Shown here piece by piece: positions 1 to 5,314 of a DNA stretch of 6,085 bases; the first letter of the stretch is position 1; each line of letters begins with the position of its first letter. The DNA is from Actinomycetota bacterium (GTDB taxonomy: Bacteria; Actinomycetota; Humimicrobiia; Humimicrobiales; Humimicrobiaceae): NCBI GenBank assembly GCA_023488645.1, contig JAMDDL010000100.1, positions 1 through 6,085 on the forward strand. Direction: 5' to 3'. The notes under the pieces were generated by a model that saw only the letters and a program-made list of their open reading frames with translations, ran no database searches and was not told the origin of the DNA. The position numbers and the translations under genes are program-made.

Positions 1-666
1 AGCACAAATTCCTTCTCTTTCAGCAACAGTTGCAATGAGAACATATTTATCAATTTTTTTATGTGTTGTACATGGATGCCTATACTTGAAAACTCTTTCA
101 TCACTTCCAACCATCAGTACCGGCATTCTTATGCCAAGTTTGTAACATTCATAATTTAAACCGGCAGCAAGTTCTCTTTCTGTCAGTCCCTTCTTCAGAT
201 TAAGACAATAATCAGTAATTATTTTTGCATAATCGCTGCTAAATCTTTTAAATCTTTCCACTTCAAAATCTGTCAGATTCCTCCTGATATCACTAATTTC
301 ATTTTCTGCATAATACAAATCAGGTCCGCAGAAATCAGCACCGATTTTGCCTTTTATGCCTATTTTTTCAAGACCGTTATAAACATTCTGATTAAACCAG
401 TCATATCTTACAAGTTCAAAATCCAGCCCTTCAAGTTCTTCATTCATAACTCTGTCTGCATCACTGTTTGTAGCAATCAGATATCTTTTATTTTCAGTAA
501 TGAATAAATATACAAGAGAAGTATCATCATTTTTAATGACATCGTTCAGCTTGCCGCCAGTAAACCATAAAAAATTAGTTTGCCTTGAGAAAAGGATTCC
601 TTCAAGATTTTTTAACTTTAAATATTTCTTCAATCTCAAATGCTTGATGTCAATTTCTTTTTCCAT
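1..666 (-). CDS. M24 (creatinase / Xaa-Pro aminopeptidase-like) family protein, 3' part cut by the window
   Basis: The first 222 residues are visible, starting at ATG 664-666; the frame stays open to position 1, so the C-terminus lies outside. A Shine-Dalgarno AGGGA (674-678) stands 7 nt before the ATG. Residues 1 to about 130 resemble the creatinase N-terminal domain, with FLWFTGG (residues 32-38), a run ending LIATNSDADR and GKIGADF. From about residue 135 the pita-bread catalytic fold begins: the helix GLTERELAAGL, then RHP (196-198), whose His is the usual substrate-binding residue. The next strand reads VLIATVA (209-215) where metal-dependent M24 peptidases have a strand of the form liDvGa. 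Ala212 thus replaces the first metal-binding Asp and Val214 the Gly. Creatinase is a known M24 member that works without metal, so a metal-free C-N hydrolase or a non-peptidase role is as likely as peptidase activity. It lies 43 bp after the URO-D gene and is probably cotranscribed. Family assignment is firm; function is not. Confidence 0.85.
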   Translation of the reverse strand, partial: MEKEIDIKHLRLKKYLKLKNLEGILFSRQTNFLWFTGGKLNDVIKNDDTSLVYLFITENKRYLIATNSDADRVMNEELEGLDFELVRYDWFNQNVYNGLEKIGIKGKIGADFCGPDLYYAENEISDIRRNLTDFEVERFKRFSSDYAKIITDYCLNLKKGLTERELAAGLNYECYKLGIRMPVLMVGSDERVFKYRHPCTTHKKIDKYVLIATVAEREGICA

Positions 667-709
667 TTTTGTTTCCCTATTTAAATATATTTCAAATTTT
701 ACTGATATT

Positions 710-1783
710 TTAGTATTTCCCGTATTCTTCTACGGCTTCAATTAATGCAAAAATATTTTCATCCGGAGTTCCATCTGCCAGTTCCCCACCGGTGCTGACA
801 ATATAACCTCCTTCTTTTTTGGCGGCTTCTATCTGTCTCTTTACTTCTCTTTTAACTTCTTCCGGTTTACCAAATCTCAAGAACTTTAATGGATTAATAT
901 TTCCCTTAAGGCATACTCTGTCTCCAATTTTTTCCTTAAAAAAAGCTATGTCATTTTTTGGATCAAACATCAGCAGTACATTTACTCCCATTTCAGGCAG
1001 CAAATCAACAACATGATCAAGAGGTGAATCACAATGAAACTGTCTTATTGAATCTTTATCAGTATATGCATCCCAAACTTTTTTAATGTAGGGAAACGCA
1101 AACTCAAGAAAATCCTGCCTGTTAAAAAATGCACAGTAATCATCATAAATTGAAAAATCATGATTGTCCGGTTTAAATAATTCTTCCCTTACTTCAATGT
1201 TTTTAATCATGAAATCTGTAATTTTTTCAAGAAGTGAATGAATAAGTTCCGGTTCAGTTTTTGCATAAATAAAAAAATTGGTGGAACCACAAAGCGCTGT
1301 TGCAATATCAACTGGCCCAAGCATTCCCATTGGAGCTCCGATTAAGTCTCCAAGAACATTTTTAAAATATGCATAACCATTGCAGATAAGGGGGAAATTT
1401 CCTGCAGACCATGGATCCGGTTCTTTATAATTTTTAATAAAATCTTTTAATTTTTCTACTGTGTTTAAATGACCATGAACCCACGGGGATGTATCTTTTT
1501 TTATAATAATATCTGCAGCATTAAAATATGTAGGATCAATTGCAAGACCGAAAACCGGACCCAGTGTACCTTCAATCTGAAACTTATTAATAAATTTAAG
1601 CTGCGCATCAAGCACATAGGCAGGATCTAAGAGAAATCTTCTGCCGTCAAGCCCCAGCCATCCATGAAGATAATTAAACTGGCTTGCAAGAGAGAAATCA
1701 ATAGGTATGCGGTCAGGTTGCCCAAGTTTCTGGGCAATTGCTATTCTTTGCCTGTTTTTCATATTTACTTTTATTTCTGCCAT
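710..1783 (-). CDS. Uroporphyrinogen decarboxylase (URO-D)/MtaA-like family protein, 357 aa
   Basis: This is a complete gene. The start, ATG 1781-1783, is preferred over an in-frame Met8 because GGAGA lies 7 nt upstream. URO-D superfamily marks occur in order: an opening RQRIAIAQKLGQPDRIPIDF (11-30), GPVDIATALCG (156-166), the metal-site region QFHCDSP (248-254), KGNINPL (293-299), and the C-terminal STGGELADGTPDEN (330-343) ending in EYGKY. It is not HemE: the porphyrin-binding N-terminal RQAGR motif is missing. In MtaA/MtbA methyltransferases zinc is held by His-x-Cys and a later Cys; here the positions are His250, Asp252 and Gly333, so that thiolate site is absent. Cys251 is shifted by one residue. 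The gene lies 102 bp after the regulator; that gap holds an exact TATAAT (1800-1805) but no matching -35, and initiation there would fall inside the Shine-Dalgarno. Readthrough from upstream is therefore likelier. Substrate unknown; a methyltransferase or lyase role is only inferred from the family. Confidence 0.9.
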   Translation of the reverse strand: MAEIKVNMKNRQRIAIAQKLGQPDRIPIDFSLASQFNYLHGWLGLDGRRFLLDPAYVLDAQLKFINKFQIEGTLGPVFGLAIDPTYFNAADIIIKKDTSPWVHGHLNTVEKLKDFIKNYKEPDPWSAGNFPLICNGYAYFKNVLGDLIGAPMGMLGPVDIATALCGSTNFFIYAKTEPELIHSLLEKITDFMIKNIEVREELFKPDNHDFSIYDDYCAFFNRQDFLEFAFPYIKKVWDAYTDKDSIRQFHCDSPLDHVVDLLPEMGVNVLLMFDPKNDIAFFKEKIGDRVCLKGNINPLKFLRFGKPEEVKREVKRQIEAAKKEGGYIVSTGGELADGTPDENIFALIEAVEEYGKY

Positions 1784-1790
1784 TTTTTAT

Positions 1791-1795
1791 TCTCC
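1791..1795 (-). promoter_or_regulatory. Shine-Dalgarno GGAGA of the 357-aa URO-D-like gene
   Basis: On the minus strand GGAGA is followed by 7 nt and ATG. It decides the start at 1783 over the in-frame ATG seven codons later. Confidence 0.7.
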
Positions 1796-1885
1796 ATTTA
1801 TTATATTAATCGTATTATTTATAAATTTATTTAAACTTCTTTTGATTAAATAGTATTTAAATGTTAATTTTCTTATAGCTTTATT

Positions 1886-2896
1886 TTACTTTTTTTTAAT
1901 ATTTACAGATTCTCTTATAATAATTCTGGTATCAACAATTATCCTTTCGATATTCTTATCTTCAGGTTTTTTTATTTTTTTCAATAATAACTTTGCAGCT
2001 ATGGCTCCCTCATCATTAAAAGGAATATGCACTGTTGTTAAAGGCGGATTTAAATAAGCACTAAAAAACATATCGTCAAATCCGATTAATGAAATATCTT
2101 CAGGTATTTTTAATTTATGTTCCTTGATGGCATTAATTGCTCCCAATGCAATTAAATCATTACATGCAAATACTGCATCAATATCATTACCAAACCTTAT
2201 TAATGCTTCCTTCATCATCTTATAACCTGCATCAATTGAAAAATCTCCCCAGAATACCAGTTCTTCGCTGAAAAGATTATTCTCATCCATTGCTTGCTTA
2301 AAACCTTCAAATCTCTTTTGGGCTGTCTTTGCTGAGTGTAATCCGCCAAAAATAACAATTTTTTTGCACCCGTTTTCAAGCAGTAATTTTGTTGCATCAT
2401 ATGCACTCTTTTTATTGCTTAAAACTACTTTATCTTTATCAAGCCCGTCAATTTCCCTGTCCAATATAACCAGAGGGCATTTTATTTTGGAAAAAAAAGT
2501 TAAATCCCGGTCAACAGTAGTTGCAGGTATTAATATTATTCCTTCAATTAACATTGATATTAAGTCTTTTATGATATCAATTTCTTTTTGCGGGTTGTTT
2601 TCTGAACTGCCTAAAAAAACATAATAGCCGTTTTTATCAAAAACATCTGTACAGCCTTTTACTATTTCTGTAAAGCTGGGATTTCCTATATCCGGAACTA
2701 TGAATCCGATAGTGTTGGTTTTTCTTTTCTTAAGACCTCTTGCAATCAGATTTGGTTTGTAACCTCTCGTTTCAATAATCTCCTGGATCATCTTCCTCGT
2801 ACTTTTACTGACTTTAGGATCATTATTTACTACTCTTGAAACAGTTTTTATTGAAACTTTGGCTTCACTTGCTATATTTTTTAATGTTGGATGCAT
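1886..2896 (-). CDS. LacI/GalR-family transcriptional repressor, 336 aa
   Basis: The length is typical for the family. The N-terminal helix-turn-helix covers residues 4-23 (TLKNIASEAKVSIKTVSRVV), followed by VSKSTRKMIQ and the hinge NLIARGLKKRKT (49-60). Leu55 of the hinge matches the residue that intercalates into the central CG of LacI/PurR operators. From residue 62 (TIGFIVPDIGNPSF) comes the periplasmic-binding-protein-like effector domain, with LDRE (Asp146-Arg147), Arg195, CND (Asn246-Asp247) and GFDD (Asp274). These are the usual sugar-contact positions and suit a monosaccharide ligand. There is no C-terminal tetramerisation tail, so a dimer is expected. It lies 77 bp after the ribokinase, and the likely target is the CG-centred palindrome at 3942-3963, which would make it autoregulatory. 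The start ATG 2894-2896 fits the family N-terminus, but no Shine-Dalgarno precedes it (the 10 nt before it read AATCAGTAAA). Ligand is inferred, not shown. Confidence 0.95.
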   Translation of the reverse strand: MHPTLKNIASEAKVSIKTVSRVVNNDPKVSKSTRKMIQEIIETRGYKPNLIARGLKKRKTNTIGFIVPDIGNPSFTEIVKGCTDVFDKNGYYVFLGSSENNPQKEIDIIKDLISMLIEGIILIPATTVDRDLTFFSKIKCPLVILDREIDGLDKDKVVLSNKKSAYDATKLLLENGCKKIVIFGGLHSAKTAQKRFEGFKQAMDENNLFSEELVFWGDFSIDAGYKMMKEALIRFGNDIDAVFACNDLIALGAINAIKEHKLKIPEDISLIGFDDMFFSAYLNPPLTTVHIPFNDEGAIAAKLLLKKIKKPEDKNIERIIVDTRIIIRESVNIKKK

Positions 2897-2973
2897 TTTA
2901 CTGATTAATTTTTTAATATTGATAAAAACCAGTAATTGTTCTGTAACTTAAAAATAATTTTAAAAATTCTGCC

Positions 2974-3918
2974 TTAATTAAACATTTTGTTTATTTTATT
3001 TAACTCATCATCATTTGGAATTGATTTTTGAGTACCATATCTTGTTACTGAAATAGTTGCCACTTCATTTGCAAATTTAACAGACTTTATTATGTCTCTG
3101 CTTTTTAAATAACTGCAGGCAAATGAACCCATGAAAATATCACCGGCGCCTTCGGTATCAACTACCTTAACATCTCTGACGTTAAGATGTTCTTGAACGT
3201 CTTCATTTCTTACAAATGCCCCTTTACTGCCAAGAGTAACCACGACTGTCTTAACGCCCTTTTCAAGTAACTTATCCGTGGCTTCATCCAAACCTTTCAA
3301 TCCATCAATTTTTATCCCTGAAAGCTGTGCAAGTTCAATCTCATTAGGTACAAGAATATCAACATTTTTTAATATCGGATCATAATTAACATTTTTATCA
3401 AGAGGTGAAGGATTTAATATAAAAACATTGTTATTAGACTTCTTTTCTGCTATTAATTCAACGGAACTTAAAGGTATTTCAAGCTGTGTAATAATTAATT
3501 TGCTGCTAAAAATATCCTTTTCATTTTTTATAATCATGTCTGTAGTTAAATGACTGTTGGCACCAGGATAGACAACAATATCATTTCTCCCGTCTTTATC
3601 AACATTTATTATGGCAATGCCATTATGCTCATTTTCAATTATTTCAATAAACTCTAAATTGATTTTATTTTCCATGAAATTATTCATATAAAGCTTGCCA
3701 AAACTGTCTCCACCAATGCAGGTGAAAAATTTAACATCTCCACCCAATTTTGCAATAGTTATTGCCTGGTTTGCACCCTTGCCGCCAAAACCTGTTTCCA
3801 TCCCGGTTGCAAGTACAGTCTCACCTGCAACAGGTATTTCATTTACTTTAAGCAGGACATCATAATTGGAACTTCCGATTACAGATATCGAATTTTTAGG
3901 TTGTCTTAATATATTCAT
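2974..3918 (-). CDS. rbsK: Ribokinase (PfkB-family carbohydrate kinase), 314 aa
   Basis: It should phosphorylate D-ribose to ribose 5-phosphate with ATP in the cytoplasm, feeding the pentose phosphate pathway. Motifs in order: GSSNYD (15-20), PVAGET (29-34), the first PfkB signature GGKGANQA (45-52), IGGDSFG (68-74), TQLEIP (144-149), NPSP (169-172), PNEIE (191-195), TLGSKGAF (228-235) and the second signature DTEGAGDIFMG (254-264). Every ribose or catalytic residue of E. coli RbsK has its counterpart: Asn18, Asp20, Gly46, Lys47, Asn50, Glu147 and the base Asp260. The second signature departs from the usual GDTFNG-type form (Ile261, Met263). The start ATG 3916-3918 is the only start codon before the fold and is preceded two codons earlier by an in-frame stop, but has no Shine-Dalgarno. 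The N-terminus is about four residues longer than E. coli RbsK. Its neighbours are a LacI regulator and a CG-centred operator. Another pentose or a ribonucleoside cannot be excluded, since PfkB members vary in substrate. Confidence 0.9.
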   Translation of the reverse strand: MNILRQPKNSISVIGSSNYDVLLKVNEIPVAGETVLATGMETGFGGKGANQAITIAKLGGDVKFFTCIGGDSFGKLYMNNFMENKINLEFIEIIENEHNGIAIINVDKDGRNDIVVYPGANSHLTTDMIIKNEKDIFSSKLIITQLEIPLSSVELIAEKKSNNNVFILNPSPLDKNVNYDPILKNVDILVPNEIELAQLSGIKIDGLKGLDEATDKLLEKGVKTVVVTLGSKGAFVRNEDVQEHLNVRDVKVVDTEGAGDIFMGSFACSYLKSRDIIKSVKFANEVATISVTRYGTQKSIPNDDELNKINKMFN

Positions 3919-3923
3919 CCAAT

Positions 3924-3951
3924 ATTAAACCAAATATTTTATTAATGACAA
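3924..3951 (-). promoter_or_regulatory. Candidate promoter of the ribokinase gene overlapping the operator
   Basis: On the minus strand TTGTCA (3946-3951, 5 of 6 to TTGACA) is followed by a 16-nt spacer and TTTAAT (3924-3929, 5 of 6 to TATAAT). The -35 box lies inside the palindrome, so repressor binding would block polymerase. Predicted initiation falls at about 3917-3918, the ribokinase ATG itself, implying a leaderless or nearly leaderless mRNA. This agrees with the missing Shine-Dalgarno. AT-rich DNA gives chance matches, so this is tentative. Confidence 0.4.
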
Positions 3952-3963
3952 CGTTGACACTAA
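3942..3963. promoter_or_regulatory. Probable LacI-family operator, 22-bp palindrome centred on CG
   Basis: The left half reads TTAATGACAAC and the right half GTTGACACTAA; 9 of 11 positions pair as an inverted repeat, with a perfect 8-bp core CAACGTTG and the central CG at 3952-3953. LacI/GalR proteins with a hinge Leu typically bind such CG-centred palindromes. It lies 23 bp upstream of the ribokinase ATG and is the only palindrome of this quality I saw in the gaps. The binding protein is inferred to be the LacI-type product encoded at 1886-2896. Confidence 0.7.
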
Positions 3964-3972
3964 CTGTTTTAA

Positions 3973-4001
3973 ATTTTATATTTAAATTTAAAAAAATGCA
4001 A
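3973..4001 (-). promoter_or_regulatory. Alternative candidate promoter upstream of the operator
   Basis: On the minus strand TTGCAT (3996-4001, weak -35, 3 of 6) is separated by 17 nt from TAAAAT (3973-3978, 5 of 6 to TATAAT). Initiation would be near 3966, immediately before the palindrome, which would then act as a roadblock at +1 and give a leader of about 48 nt. It competes with the candidate at 3924-3951. Confidence 0.25.
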
Positions 4002-4025
4002 GTATCTGTCTTACTAATTTTTTTA

Positions 4026-5270
4026 TTAATCAATTTTTATTGGATATTTACCCCATTTATGGGCAGCATTTACATAAGCAAAAGCATTTTCCGGCGGGAT
4101 TCCGCCGTGAAGTGAGTTACTTGTAGATATTAAATAACCTCCACCGGCAGCAGCAATTTTTATGGCTTTTTTAACTTCCTGTTCTATTTCTTCAGGTGTC
4201 CAGTTTACCATTTTCCCACAGTCAATATTGCCGCATAAAGTTATCCTGTCTCCATAATTTTTTTTAAGCCAATCAAGAGTCATTCTTTCATCTCCGGTAG
4301 GTTCCAGTGGCTGCAGGGCATCTATACCGCAATAATCAATCATTATGTCAAGAATATCCAGCACATTACCATCGCAATGCTTTATATATTTCATGTTATT
4401 TTCATGAACAAGATCAATGATTTTTTTTAATCCCGGAGCAAAAAACTGCTTGAAATGTTTTGGTGAAACAAGACAACCGGTTTTATAACACCAGTCCATA
4501 CTGCCAAATACACCATCAATAACTCCGGTTTCAATCTCTGCCTTTAGGACTCTATACCACCCTTCAGCCTGAAGCTCCATATAGCTAGATATAATATCAG
4601 GATTTGTAATAATCCATTCAAGAAAAAGTCCTGCCCATGGTTCAAGAAAAGGCGGAAGGATATCTGCATATCCCATAATATAATGGTTATTAAATTCTTC
4701 GAAGTCTTTCAAAATCTTAAATGAGTCAACTGCAGCCTGCCATTCCTGAGGCAATTTTGTGTAATCTTTTGATTTCCAGATATTAATAAGACGCTTTAAC
4801 CCTTTTAACCCTTCGTGAAGCAAAATATGATCTGAAATAACTGCCGTATCAGATTCAGGCTTGTATCTTACAACAGACCAAAAACCATATTCATCTATAA
4901 TTTTCCATTCATATTTTGACAAAACTTTTACCTCTACTGCAGGATTATCATTCATCCCTGAATGTCCAAAAGGATTTATGGAATTTAAAACATTTCCCCC
5001 TGGCATTACAGGTACTGCATCTATGCCCATTTTGTTAAAAAATTTCAACTGGTCAATATAAGTGTTTATTATGAAATTTTTTTTATCTTCCATTGAACTA
5101 TCAATATTTATTTCTATAAGATTTTTTATGGCATCACCGCTAAAAAATATATTTGCTTTCCTGCCTAAAACTTTACTTGCAAGCTTGTTTCCAGCTGCTA
5201 CTTCCATAAGGGGAACTCTATCAGGTTCCTCATGATTTAAAGAAACTTTTACTCTTTCCTTACCAGTCAT
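4026..5270 (-). CDS. Uroporphyrinogen decarboxylase (URO-D)-like family protein, 414 aa
   Basis: This is a complete gene starting at ATG 5268-5270, with AAGGA (5278-5282) 7 nt upstream. The opening TGKERVKVSLNHEEPDRVPL (2-21) is the usual start of MtaA/CmuA/URO-D-like proteins. Later come a metal-site motif IKHCDGN (296-302), LEPTGDERM (322-330), TLCGNID (344-350), and STSNSLHGGIPPEN (382-395) ending HKWGKY. HemE's RQAGR motif is absent. The His-x-Cys zinc motif of MtaA/MtbA reads His298-Cys299-Asp300, and the later zinc Cys is Asn385, so the classical thiolate site is lost. At 414 residues it is about 60 longer than its paralogue at 710-1783; the extra length appears to lie in the region around residues 85-200. 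It starts 44 bp after the dehydrogenase stop and is probably cotranscribed with it. No corrinoid-protein gene is in the window, so a methyl-transfer role is unproven. Substrate unknown. Confidence 0.9.
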   Translation of the reverse strand: MTGKERVKVSLNHEEPDRVPLMEVAAGNKLASKVLGRKANIFFSGDAIKNLIEINIDSSMEDKKNFIINTYIDQLKFFNKMGIDAVPVMPGGNVLNSINPFGHSGMNDNPAVEVKVLSKYEWKIIDEYGFWSVVRYKPESDTAVISDHILLHEGLKGLKRLINIWKSKDYTKLPQEWQAAVDSFKILKDFEEFNNHYIMGYADILPPFLEPWAGLFLEWIITNPDIISSYMELQAEGWYRVLKAEIETGVIDGVFGSMDWCYKTGCLVSPKHFKQFFAPGLKKIIDLVHENNMKYIKHCDGNVLDILDIMIDYCGIDALQPLEPTGDERMTLDWLKKNYGDRITLCGNIDCGKMVNWTPEEIEQEVKKAIKIAAAGGGYLISTSNSLHGGIPPENAFAYVNAAHKWGKYPIKID

Positions 5271-5314
5271 TTATACATCCTTCTTATGTAAATTTATTTT
5301 GATTTTAATCATAT

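Noticed and set aside
500..745. Plus-strand open frame of 81 codons, and similar ones at 819-1016, 2364-2624, 4861-5061 and 5614-5808
   Set aside because: They lie antisense to well-supported genes, have no family resemblance or credible ribosome binding site, and are rich in Phe/Ser/Leu, as expected for shadows of AT-rich coding DNA.
710..1783. Calling either URO-D-like gene hemE (haem synthesis)
   Set aside because: Both lack the N-terminal RQAGR porphyrin-binding motif and carry different active-site signatures; the gene context is catabolic.
1803..1820. Second LacI operator near the CG in the gap before the 357-aa URO-D gene
   Set aside because: Around that CG only AAT/ATT pairs match; the inverted repeat fails at most positions and does not resemble the 3942-3963 site.
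2215..2406. Minus-strand 63-codon open frame inside the LacI gene
   Set aside because: It overlaps the effector domain in another frame and shows no protein-like features.
2934..2947. CAG...CTG inverted repeat between the ribokinase and LacI genes
   Set aside because: Only three outer pairs match continuously and there is no central CG; it is within chance for this base composition.
3999..4016. Weak hairpin (AGTA, 7-nt loop, TACT) followed by a T run as terminator of the 414-aa URO-D gene
   Set aside because: The stem is four AT-rich pairs, too unstable for an intrinsic terminator; T runs are common throughout this AT-rich DNA.
5300..5311. Inverted repeat TGATTTTAATCA just after the dehydrogenase stop
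   Set aside because: Five AT-rich pairs with almost no loop cannot form a stable hairpin, and there is no central CG to suggest an operator.
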